The notes below the pieces were generated by a model. The model did no database searches. It was not told where the DNA came from and was given only the letters and a program-made list of their open reading frames with translations. Source: Uranotaenia lowii (taxonomy: Eukaryota; Arthropoda; Insecta; Diptera; Culicidae). From it: 64,000 bases of DNA. The translations under genes were made by a program, and so were the position numbers. Of this stretch, positions 46,530-56,936 are shown one piece after another (the stretch's first letter is position 1; the number at the start of each line of letters is the position of its first letter). The DNA lies in NCBI RefSeq assembly GCF_029784155.1, contig NC_073692.1:318320641-318384640 (forward strand). Reading direction: 5' to 3'.

Positions 46530-47950
46530 CGAAATCAATTCACACCAGAACGGCCAAAGTCTTTGTGCCAAATGAAAACAAACCCACGTCACGTACCTAA
46601 ACCTCGTGCTAAATCAAAGCGAATCGATACTGGCCACTAACTTGAGTGCTTCAGGGAGAATGTGTCTGGGTGCGTGGGAGTATTATTCTAGCAAAACCTT
46701 CGGGCGATGAGACAACATCCTCTGACTGAACAAAACAAAGCAAATCGCAACCCATAATCAAAAGGTGTGAGTGGGTGGAGTGTGGGAAAAATTGATCAAG
46801 AAATAAACCCGAATGGAAATGGGTCAGGAAAATGTTCCGACCGACAACGTCTTGGGAAAGTTACTTATGCGACCGAGCCTTACCTTCAACCATTCTGGGA
46901 GCCGATTTCAATCCGGACAAACTGCCTGAAGCCCTGTTTGGATTCTTCTTCAGCCGGATAAAGAACAGATGCTACCTTTCTTATCTGCACCGGTCCCTAA
47001 AGGTGATGGACCGTTTTCGGAGCAATTTGAGCAAAGCGCCCGAATGGTCGGATCGACCTTCAAGTTGCTTGATTACAATGAATCAGATTGATGGTGCTTT
47101 TTTTCGGGGTACAAATGCCGCACTCAATGGTGGGAAATAAGTTTGATATGGGTTATTGGACCTATTTTTTTGTGTATTTATGAAAATTTGGTTTTTTTTT
47201 CTCAAGAAATCATACTCCTGAATCAGTTCTCATAAAATTTGGAGGAAAAAAATTAAGTTGGACAAAAGTTTCAGATCCAAAGTTTCCCGGCAAAGGTGGC
47301 TCCAGAGAGTGGGGCGAAAACTTTTCCCGTCTCAAATTACTGGCTGGAGCCCATCTGGGCAGAACTAAACACCCCAAAATCCGTTGGTTTTTCGAAGGCT
47401 AAGTAGATAATGCTTACTGCCCGAAAAACGTCCATCCAAACTAAGTAATAAGATTGAAGTATCAGTCTATTGTCTGCCGCTGTTAGTTTGCGTGGGTGTT
47501 ATGAGGGAAAATGCTCGTGGGTGAAGTTTAAGGAATGCGAGCGAGGAAGTTCATCGTGCCTGGACAAATATTTCACGGTCCTCGGTTGTTTATGCTATTT
47601 CAACACTTGTCCATAACAACATCGCCACCATAACTAGGCCTAGAGGACGAGACATTGAGCCGCTGCTGGCCGAGGCTTCTCTTTGTCTTCCAGGTGCGAT
47701 TATCACTCAGGTGGATTAGCATTCATTCGACTGTTAATGGAATGTGCTTCTGTTGTGTTGTTTTGTCGTCATTGATGGAATGTTCCTTTTGTTGCGTTTT
47801 GCTTTTGTGTCAGATGAGTGGGCTCACATTTTCGGAAACTCCGACGAGAACCTGGGAAGAGGAAATCCTGGTGGTGGTAATAACAGTTTCTCGGAATTGT
47901 TTGTTTCTGTTCCGCGTTGTTACTTCCTAGATGTAATCAGATTCTTCTAG
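46530..47950. other. GC-richer island, about 1.4 kb, no clear gene
   Basis: This is the longest stretch with balanced composition and no transposon signature. Frames at 46767-46961, 46832-47140, 47655-47930 and 47744-47950 overlap one another and show no domain or signal peptide that I can recognise. It may be a regulatory or conserved non-coding block, or an exon of a long gene. Nothing in the sequence proves either. Confidence 0.35.
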
Positions 47951-48980
47951 GAAGATTCGGCTCTAGCGATACAGTTCTCAATTGATATACTACGAAATCA
48001 TTACGAAGAATCCCTGCTTTTTACGTGAGTGGAACAATCCAACATGTGTTTGATTATCTTCGATTTTCAGTAATTCCCATTTGTTGTTAAATTATTTCTA
48101 CGAAGAACTCTTGAAATCATGATTGAAAACAAAACAAAACGCAATAAATGAAATGCAGCATATAAAAATATGGCAGGAAGTCGTATTTTTTGTTCCTTTT
48201 TTTATCATAATATGTTTATTGGACCGCTGCAAGCTTTGTATGAGAATTTCAATTTTATTCATTTTTACACCTAACTTTACTTTTTTTTCGGCTAGTTTCG
48301 ATATGACAAAAAGTAATAAAATTTTGGAAATGATTCATTCAGTAAAAAATAAGCGCAAGAAGTTTAAGTTATGTATAGAAATTTGTATAAGATAACAAAA
48401 TTTTTCGTTCAAAATCCCCAGAGCCGATAATTTTAAAAAATATAACTTTAGAGTACATTTCATGTAAAAAACCTGAAACCTAACTTTTACCCCAGAAATA
48501 ATAATTGATGTTATTCAAAAATAAAAATATAGAAAATGTATTTTTTTTTTCAAGCGTTTCATACTGCTCATTTAAAAGCTGGTTTAACATAGGATGAAAA
48601 TTTAAAAAAAAAAATGCAAAAAACTGCTTTGCATAGCCGATAAATTTGTTTACTTATAAAAAATTGACAAAATTTTTTTTGAAATTTGTTAAAGTTTTGG
48701 CTTGCAAAACCTGCCATTTTTTAATTATTTTTATTGAATTCAGATTTTTCATTTTGAAATGGTAATAACGTTTTTCTTGAAAAACTGAACTTCTTCTCAT
48801 GTTATCAAAAAATGAAACTTAACAAAAGGCAAAACCAATAATCAATGACAAACTTCATTTCAAACGTATTTGATTTTTCTGAATTATTTGATACGCAAAA
48901 ATATCTTTTTCCATACAAAATTTACACTCGTTGCCCTGATACAGTAATCAACCAAATCATCTCAAATTTTCTTCTAATGC
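47951..48980. other. AT-rich sequence without a recognisable gene
   Basis: Short frames with no recognisable domain; no paired ends found. Confidence 0.5.
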
Positions 48981-48994
48981 TTGGCGACTCAAAA

Positions 48995-50918
48995 GCAGTG
49001 CTGCAAATTTTCAGTGTCAGTGAGAAATTATCAGCTGACTTTATTGCAGTGTATCGGTCAGTTTAATTCCAACTAGATTCATACAAGAATGAACTGAAAG
49101 CTCAGTCCTGAAAGCTCTCTGCACACTCATTCACCAATCGGCAACATCGGTGCTTAGTATACTTTCAGGCTCTTTGCAGGTTCATGAGGTTATCCAATCT
49201 ACATTTTCAGTTTCAAGCGAACATTGCTGAAAGTGAAAAAAGCTTCCTTCTATTATCATTAGGTTTAGTTGAATGGTGACAAAGATTGTTCGACTCGCTA
49301 GACATGCGCAAATTTCAGAATTACTGCTGAGATCGCTATTTTTGAAGGATTCTGATAAGAAATACGTCTGTTTCAAATAGTGAGAAGAGGTGGGAAGGTT
49401 TTAGAAATGAGTGTTCGGGTTGGCGAGACGAACGCTGGCGAGGGAGCGTGTAGACGAATGTGGGGGACAAAATTATGACAAAAAGTTGGCAATAAAATGA
49501 CAAAACATGACAAATGTGGTAAAAGTATGACAAAATTATGACAAAAAAAAATCTGACAAATAGGAATGAAATTTACAATACAATGGAAAAATATTTACTA
49601 ACACAACTCTGTCGAAAATATGACAAATCTGATTAAAATGTGACAATATTTTAACAAAAATATGACAAAAAAGACAAAATCATGGCAAAAAAAAAAATGA
49701 CAAATGTCTTAAACAATTGACAAAAATATGACAAATATAAAAAAATTATGACAAGCGTGGTAAAAATATGTCAATAAATTGACAAAATCATGACATGAAA
49801 TTGTGAAGTCAGACAAATTTATATATTTGAAAATTTGATATCAAAAGAACAAAAATACGACTATGTCGTCAAACTATGTAAAAATTTGACAAAATGATTA
49901 AATATTACAAATCTTTCAGATTGTTGTCATTTTTTAACCACATAAATAATTTTATTGTCAATTTTTTGTGATAATTTTGTTTTAATAATAAGATTTATGT
50001 CATAATGTTGTCTTATTTTCATCACATAACACATGTTTTTGACAAAGTTTTCTCGAAGTTAAATCATTTTATTGTTAAATTTATGTCGTTTTTGTCAGAC
50101 TTTGTCATAATTTTAAAATTTTGTTGTCATGTTTTGTCATTGTATTGTAAATAATTTGCTTCATTTTTGTGTTATTTTTCATATTTTTATCACATTTGTC
50201 ACATTTTTGTCTCATTTGTCGGATTTTTGTCTTATTTTTGTTATGTTTTGTCATTTTATTGTCAATTTTTTATCATATTTATGACATAATTGTTTGACTG
50301 ATGTCATTTTATTGTCAAATTTTAGTCATATTTGTCAGATTTTTCTCATACTTTTGTCAAAATTTTATCATGTTTTCAACATATTTATCACATTGTGTAA
50401 TAATTTTGCCATTTTTTGACCTCATTTTATCATATTTTTGTCATTATTAATTACCATAAATTCAATTTTTTTTATATACATCCATACTCTTGTCCCCCTT
50501 CAAGTAAACGTATAGTCTCAGCGATTTTCAATTCGCGTTTTCTTTTTGAATCCCAATTCATAATTTGCAAAAATGGCAAAAACAAATGCTTACTGAAATT
50601 ATCAGCAACTTTCGCTGACACTGATTGAATACTTAAGCTGCAGTCACTGATCAAAAACAGTAAGCGACAGAAATGCCCAAGCGAAAGACGCTTTCGTAGC
50701 TTTCGAGTGAAACAAGTTAGTTCGGGTTTACGAGTGAGCTTTCTACTGACTGATAGACACACTCACACAGCTTTCTGTAGGCACGAGGATGACCGAGCCG
50801 ATCAGAAGCTTTTATATTTGTTGACTTTTCTATTCCGTTCATTTCAGATGAAGCTTTTTACACTGATAGAAAATCACAGTCAGTATCATTCGTGCTTGAA
50901 GATAATTTGCAGCACTGC
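48995..50918. mobile_element. Candidate 1.9-kb TIR element bearing an inverted satellite
   Basis: GCAGTGCTGCAAATT at 48995-49009 faces its exact inverse at 50904-50918. Further inward, CAGTGTCAGTGAGAAATTATCAG has a diverged inverse around 50590-50625. The inner zones carry many TTTCAG, GAAAGCT and CACTCA words on both sides. No transposase frame is evident and duplications outside the ends are unclear, so the class is undetermined. Confidence 0.5.
49461..50498. repeat. Inverted TGACAAA satellite (foldback array)
   Basis: From about 49470 to 49900 the plus strand is packed with TGACAAAA and ATGACAAAAATATGACAA words. From about 49920 to 50450 it is packed with the inverse, TTTTGTCA and TTGTCATATTT. 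The edges GGGGGACAA (49462-49470) and TTGTCCCCC (about 50490-50498) are inverse as well. The whole could fold into an arm-on-arm structure of about 450-500 bp per arm, imperfectly. Confidence 0.75.
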
Positions 50919-50924
50919 TCAAAA

Positions 50925-51443
50925 GACATCGAAATAACATATGAGAGCATGAAGTCATTTTTAAAGCGTTCTAATGTATATCTCTCTTTTTTGGCTTTGC
51001 TGTATGTCTTCGATGAAAGAGCGAAGATACTCATGTATTTCGTGTTAAAGTTACGATGAGCTTAATTTTCAATCGGCCATTGTTATTTATTTTGGTTTTG
51101 CTTTGCTCTTCTATCAATAATAACTATTTATTTTAGTTCGTATCATCCGAAGACCTAATAATCAATCAATCAATGGTATAAATAATACCAAAAGCAAATA
51201 TTGAAATGTATACACTACAGAGCATTTCGCACTTCTCAAATCAATAACAGTGACTCAAATGAATGATGTTTGCCGGTTTTTTTAGTTATATACTAAAGAG
51301 AACAAACAATGAAAAAAAAATGTAAATAATATCAATAATTTTTTTTTGGAATAAATTTGAAAACCCTGCTTTGCACATCACCCTTATTTAAATTCAAAAT
51401 ATTTCTATTGTTCATCATTCAAAATACACCTACTTGTTGATTA
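50925..51443. other. AT-rich sequence without a recognisable gene
   Basis: Nothing is recognised here. Confidence 0.5.
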
Positions 51444-51446
51444 CTA

Positions 51447-52416
51447 AAGCTTAGTTCTTTTAGAAATGGGACACTTTCATTTGCTAATAGCTCGTTAACT
51501 AGTTATTTGATATTGAAAATTTTGACAGCATTTTGTTGCCTGTAAAAAGTACTATCCGACCTATTTTTTTCAAAATTTAAAATTTACGCGTTTTTGAGAT
51601 ATGTAAGATGCAAGAAAAAAAGAAAAAAATAATTTTGCACAGTTTCCTTGAAAATACGTCATTATCAAATTGATAGCTGACAAAACCGTTGATTATTCAA
51701 AGAATTACTGAGTTCTTGTGGTGGATAAGTATGCAAACACTGTCAATAATGTCCACAAAGTTCAAATCAAGCATTGGAGAGAAGCACATGATCGGCAACA
51801 ACGGTTAAGGATCATAAAGGAAGTCAAGTCTCATACCAGCATTTTTAATTTTCAATAAACGAAAAATTAAGGGTAGATCGCTGAAATGTCCAAAACAATT
51901 TTCTCCGATAAGCTGAAAGTGTTGCCTAGTGATGACTCATTGAAATCCAGCCTCAAACAACCATTTTTTGATAGTTCCAAAGCTCTTAAGCTGTAAAACC
52001 GGTACCGAAAAAAAAACGTTCAAAAATGTGGTCAAAAATAATCAAATTTGTTCATTTCGAAACAACTGTATTTACTAAAATGCTTCCAGTTTCCAGTTTC
52101 CAGAGAAGTATTGGACCAAAAAGTATCAGAAATTGAAGAAGGAGGGTGAAGCCACCTAAAATATAGATTTTTCGAAGTGTAAGTTGGAGAAACTGATCAA
52201 TACCATGACTGAAAAAAGTGTGCGCCGGCCAATGGGAGAAAGCAAGAATAAAGTAGAAATTTCTTTAACAAAAAACGGTAAATATTTTTTTTCAAATTTT
52301 TTCATGAAAGATCATAACATTACCTTATTTTTCTTCATAGAAAGTATTTCGTTCAACCGAATGGTTTTTTAGATACAGGCATTCGTAACTGTCCCATTTC
52401 TAAAAGAACTAAGCTT
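51447..52416 (+). mobile_element. TA-flanked TIR element with perfect inverted ends
   Basis: The sequence 51444-51473 (CTAAAGCTTAGTTCTTTTAG then AAATGGGACA) is repeated exactly inverted at 52390-52419, 30 of 30 bases. TA at 51445-51446 and 52417-52418 suggests a TA duplication, so the class may be Tc1/mariner. At 970 bp it is shorter than an autonomous mariner. The interior (51720-52270) has broken plus-strand frames; one stretch near 52100-52260 could be a degraded transposase C-terminus, but I cannot assign it. Confidence 0.75.
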
Positions 52417-52944
52417 TAGTCAAAATTTTAAGTGAAAACTTTGCTTCAAAATTTAGCAATTCAATAAATTCCGTTATTTCGTCCATCAATGGCACTCCAA
52501 TTTTTGTAAAGAAAGGAAAGAGAGGAATATCATGGCTCCTTTTTTCATTGCTCTTTTACTTCGAAATGAAAAGATTAATGGTATTTCTACATTTCTATCG
52601 TATCATTTAGAATTTTTTTTAATCATTTTACTTCTTCGAGTTCAAGTTGATCTAAAAAAAAAGTTTTTTTTTTGGATTTTAAAAAGTTATGGGGGAATTG
52701 TTGGCCACAAAATACCAAATTATCAAATATCATGCAAAATTGTAGAAAAAAAACTGGCCCGCAAACCTTTTGGTAAAATTCCGTGTATAGCATTGAAGTT
52801 CGTCGCTATCGAATTCAATAAAAGTGATCGAATGATTTTCTCAACTCTTCATTTGGCATAAGAAAACTTTACAGATAGAAGAACATGAATTTTAAGTTTT
52901 CAATATGTATAAAAACACCACCATATAGGTGGTGCATAAATAAG

Positions 52945-53412
52945 CTGGCCAGATTGGCCGGTTCTATCCGAGTTTACCAGGATGTAAATAAATGAGAAAA
53001 GTCCCGAATTTTATTGAAAAATACCTGGATTTTGCCTGGATTAATTATAGTTTTTTGTCAAAGTCAACAAAAAAAGCAAATTGTATTATATTTATTTTAT
53101 TAGTGCGTCCAAAACGAAATTTTTTGAGCATGTTTGATAAAAATAACCATGATTTTTAGATTTAGATTTAGATTAAGATTTAGATTTAGATTCAGATTTA
53201 GATTTAGATTAAGATTTAGATATTTTAAGATGTAAAAATAATTAGGCTTCAAGTTTTTAATTTCTTTTATTTTGTCGAGGTTTTGTTCAAATGTGCCCAG
53301 ATATTTTGTCGAAAGTTCTGAACTCAAATGCCTGGATTTTGTCAGGTTTTTAGATAAAATTGCACGGATTTGCCCAGCCCGCATATGTGCTGAACAAATT
53401 TTGGCAACTTCA
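52945..53412. mobile_element. Insert in that older copy, family of 62801-63043
   Basis: CTGGATTTTGTCAGGTTTTTAGATAAAATTGC and AAATTTTGGCAAC match the right part of 62801-63043 (CTGGATTTTGCCAGGTTTAT..., AAATCTGGCAACC). It holds a GATTTA microsatellite. The left end is diverged. Confidence 0.55.
53154..53221 (+). repeat. Hexanucleotide microsatellite, GATTTA
   Basis: About eleven copies of GATTTA (with GATTAA and GATTCA variants) follow one another. It gives a minus-strand LNLNLN frame that is not a gene. Confidence 0.9.
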
Positions 53413-53852
53413 CTCATGAATCCTCGCAAGCTAAGATTTGCAAATTTGCGTTTGAGTGACTTATTGATAATTCATGAAAAGTGCATTTTCTTTGTGAAAG
53501 AATAAGACAAAACTAAGATCATAGGCATATGAGCAGATTTTTTTTATTAACCTTAGGTTTCCGACCGATGTAATGTAAGTTCATTTTTTCAGTGAGTTTA
53601 ATAGAAGAAACATGTGATGCGCAAACAAGTACACATCAAATGGAAAAATAGGCTTACGCAATGCGTCGTCGATGACAGTTGGATAACATTGAGAATTCCA
53701 AACATACAATTATGTTATTTCGATGTATGTTGTATGTATGTTGGTAATCCACCATGGGTGCATGGATTCACCGCAGTTTCTGCCAAAGTATGTGTTCACA
53801 TGCATTCTTTAGATTATTAAGATCAACGAATCTCCAATGCAGCGCATCACCA

Positions 53853-55671
53853 TTAGGGTGTCCCAAAATTGCATTAGTTCTGGGAATCTGGGGGCTCACC
53901 CTCTAAATGGTAGATTAGGATGTGCCGAACAAACTTTTGTATGGAGCTGACTAAAAAAAATCATGTTTAGAGGTTCCGCAAGCGCGATCTTTAAAAAAAG
54001 TCCACTTTCAAAAGATTTGATTTTAAATAAATTCTGGGTCCAAAATTTTCATAAAATTTATATATTTTATATTTTTTTAATTTTGTTTGAGTAAAAAACT
54101 ACACGTAAAAAATACAAAATGAACCAAATTTGTATCAAAATGTAAAACTAGCAAGCTATTTTCAAGGAAAAAAAATTTTTTGTCCAAAAATTTTGAATTC
54201 AACTGACCAAAATGTGTACCAAACGTAGAATATTTTTGATACCAATGCCATCAAAAGATGCGGATTTTTGTGCACTTAAACTTTGCTGAACAAAACATGT
54301 GGTTTGTATCAACGTGTGAACAGCTATTCACGATGTAATGCTCAACAAAAATAACAATTTAGGATATTTTTTATTTAATTTATCAAATTTGTCTTATTAA
54401 ATACCTACTTTAAAATCAAAATACTTGCAAAAAAAAGACTTTGATGGTTTAAAGGAGTCATCAGAAGGCCATATGCCGAATTTGAGCAGAATCGGACAAC
54501 AGGAAGGGGTTGTACTGAATCTCAAGTGGGAAAGGGATTCTGAGACATAGTGTTCTAAAGAAGCATAAAAAACTGGTTTTTCATCATACATATTTGTCTT
54601 TATCAATCGATTGCTTGGTAATGTAAGTGTTATTAAAATTTCAATTAAGACTAACATTTCACTTGAAGACTGCAACTCGATTGGACTTTAAACAAAAAAG
54701 TTATGGCTGTTCAAAGATCGTATTTTGGTTACAAATTGTCCTGTAAAACTCAATGAGTAAAAAGTACTCATTGTGTGTTAAACGACAATTTGCCACAAAA
54801 ATACAATCTTGGAACAGCCATAACTTTTTTGTTTTAAGTCCAATCGAGTTGCAGTCTTCAAGTGAAATGTTAGTCTTAATTGAAATTTTAATAAAACCTT
54901 CATAATCAAGCAATCGATTGGTAAAGACAAAAATGCATGATGAAAAACCAGTTTTTTATGCTTCTTTAGAACACTATGTCTCAGAATCCCTTTCCCACTT
55001 GAGATTCAGTGCAACCCCTTCCTGTTGTCCGATTCTGCTCAAATTCGGCATATGGCCTTCTGATGACTCCTTTAAACCATCAAAGTCTTTTTTTGCAAGT
55101 ATTTTGATTTTAAAGTAGGTATTTATTAAGACAAATTTGATAAATTAAATAAAAAATATCCTAAATTGTTATTTTTGTTAAGCATTACATCGTAAATAGC
55201 TGTTCACACGTTGATACAAACCACATGTTTTGTTCAGCAAAGTTTAAGTGCACAAAAATCCGCATCTTTTGATGGCATTGGTATCAAAAATATTCTACGT
55301 TTGGTACACATTTTGGTCAGTTGAATTCAAAATTTTTGGACCAAAAAATTTTTTTTCCTTGAAAATAGCTTGCTAGTTTTACATTTTGATACAAAGTTGG
55401 TTCATTTTGTATTATTTACGTGTAGTTTTTAACTCAAACAAAATTAAAAAAATATAAAATATATAAATTTTATGAAAATTTTGGACCCAGAATTTATTTA
55501 AAATCAAATCTTTTGAAAGTGGACTTTTTTTAAAGATCGCGCTTGCGGAACCTCTAAACATGATTTTTTTTAGTCAGCTCCATACAAAAGTTTGTTCGGC
55601 ACATCCTAATCTACCATTTGGAGGGTGAGCCCCCAGATTCCCAGAAGTAATGCAATTTTGGGACACCCTAA
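53853..55671. mobile_element. Foldback element, complete 1,819-bp palindrome
   Basis: The two halves are inverse copies of one another around a centre at 54762 (CAATGAGTA AAAAG TACTCATTG), about 909 bp per arm, with only scattered differences. The ends are TTAGGGTGTCCCAAAATTGC and its inverse. TCACCA flanks both sides (53847-53852 and 55672-55677), and removing the element restores a continuous GCGCATCACCATACCC site. Both arms carry the same mirrored non-coding words (for example ATCACTTGAAGACTGCAACTC-like and AAACCAGTTTTTTATGC). Short frames on opposite strands in the two arms translate alike only because of the mirror. There is no transposase. Two damaged copies are at 38547 and 45002. Confidence 0.92.
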
Positions 55672-55893
55672 TCACCATACCCGGACCCCATGGCTTCGAA
55701 TGAACTGTTATGGATGAATGTATTGTGTTGATGTAGGTATATTTTGGAAGAACGAGTCAATCAGGTGGGCTAGTTCACTTACAGGTATTCCGGCATCCGT
55801 GTATATACCGTGTATATAGCTGGCAACTGATTGAACATTCCAATTATTTAGTCAGTTATAGAATGAAACACATCTTACCTGTCGGCAACTTAT

Positions 55894-56000
55894 GGGATTC
55901 GAACCCAATAGTTTTTCTTGCCGATACCAGGAATCGAACCCAGTACGCCTAGCTTACCAATACCAGACTCGCGCCAGCCTATCCGCTAGACCACATCGGC
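55894..56000 (-). mobile_element. tRNA-derived SINE, family B, with two B boxes
   Basis: On the minus strand GCCGATGTGGTCTAGCGG starts at 56000 (A-box-like, D-arm pairing GTCT/AGGC). The T-arm GGGTTCGATTCC is a perfect B box (plus 55930-55942), and the sequence closes with ATCGGC at 55920, pairing with the start over 81 nt. A second tRNA-like B box, GGGTTCGAATCCC, follows at 55894-55906. Two tRNA-related units in series resemble the Twin type of mosquito SINE. The anticodon arm is not canonical, so I do not call a tRNA gene. The 3' boundary, possibly near 55700-55790, is unclear. Confidence 0.65.
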
Positions 56001-56479
56001 GCTAACATACAATAATGTTATTTCTACAAACAAATTCACTGCGTTTTTTAAAGAAAAGCTGATGAAAAAATTTTGTTTTTTTTAAAATACAAATTTTGGC
56101 TTTTTTGATTTTTGCAAAAATATTCGGTAAGTCCTCATGGGCATATCTATTCAATTATTTGAGTTTATTATATTTGACAAAATGATTTACCAACGTTTTT
56201 TTTAATAGTTTTTTTGTTCAATCGTAGCCATTCTGATTTTGTAAATGTTGTAAATGTAGATCAGATATGTTTGAATAAGAGATAGACTAGTCATATTTTG
56301 AAAATGAAAAAATTATGAATTGAAGTGAGGTGGATACAATAAGATTGATATGATATTAGGTATAGTACCTTTTCAGTAAAGAAGATTTTAATGATGATGG
56401 CCAACATTGTGCATTTATTCATTCATTCATATACATTTTTTAAATTTATACAAAAAATAAATAAATTTGTAAAATTACA

Positions 56480-56640
56480 TCATAAAAATATGACGGAATT
56501 TTCAAAGCGAGTTAAATATTACACTTCTCTAGATTTTAAACGTCTCTAAATTTTACACATCTTTAAATTTCACACGTCTTAAAAATTGAACAGACGTGTT
56601 AAATTTAGCTCGTTCCGAAAATTCCGTCATATGTGGTTCA
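56480..56640. repeat. Hairpin MITE with internal 17-bp repeats
   Basis: ATGACGGAATTTTCAAAGCGAG near 56491-56512 is mirrored by CTCGTTCCGAAAATTCCGTCAT near 56607-56628. Between them words like ACGTCTCTAAATTTTACAC and CATCTTTAAATTTCACACG repeat about every 17 bp. Confidence 0.7.
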
Positions 56641-56936
56641 TCTTTTTGTTAACACCACATGTAATTTTACAGTTTTTTTTTGATAATGATTTCGAAATAA
56701 AAATTTCAATTTAAAGCCTTATGATTTTAAAACACAAATATGCAGAATTGAAAAACAAAGACAAACTTATAAATATTTTTTAAATTTAAAAAGTTTAACT
56801 TTAAAATTCGGTAAATTTATTTAAAAATAAAAGAAAACTGTGCTGCAAAATTTTGAAAATTTATTTAAAAATAAAAACAAAATATAAATATGAAAGAGAT
56901 TTATTTTTTCAATAAACACCTACTTACAGTGAGCGA

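Larger units (their letters stand above)
52516..53700. mobile_element. Older copy of the 1.14-kb TIR family at 61447
   Basis: GAATATCATGGCTCCTTTTT and the CTTCATTTGGCATAAGAAAACTTTAC block (52840-52873) parallel 61460-61485 and 62108-62138. After an internal insert, TTTGAGTGACTTATTGAT, TTGTGAAAGAATAAGAC and GACGATGACAGTT-like words parallel 62265-62515. Its termini are too diverged to give a clean TIR. Confidence 0.65.

Noticed and set aside
46832..47140. 102-residue frame in the GC-richer island
   Set aside because: It overlaps another frame on the same strand and has no recognisable domain, Kozak context or splice structure that I can support.
49461..50498. CRISPR-like array
   Set aside because: Repeat words are short, irregularly spaced, without unique spacers, and inverted in the second half; the DNA is clearly eukaryotic.
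53100..53429. 109-residue frame with an LNLNLN run
   Set aside because: The run is a translation of the GATTTA microsatellite.
54397..55118. Two similar short proteins on opposite strands as a gene pair
   Set aside because: They are similar only because they lie in mirror arms of the palindrome, and no domain is present.
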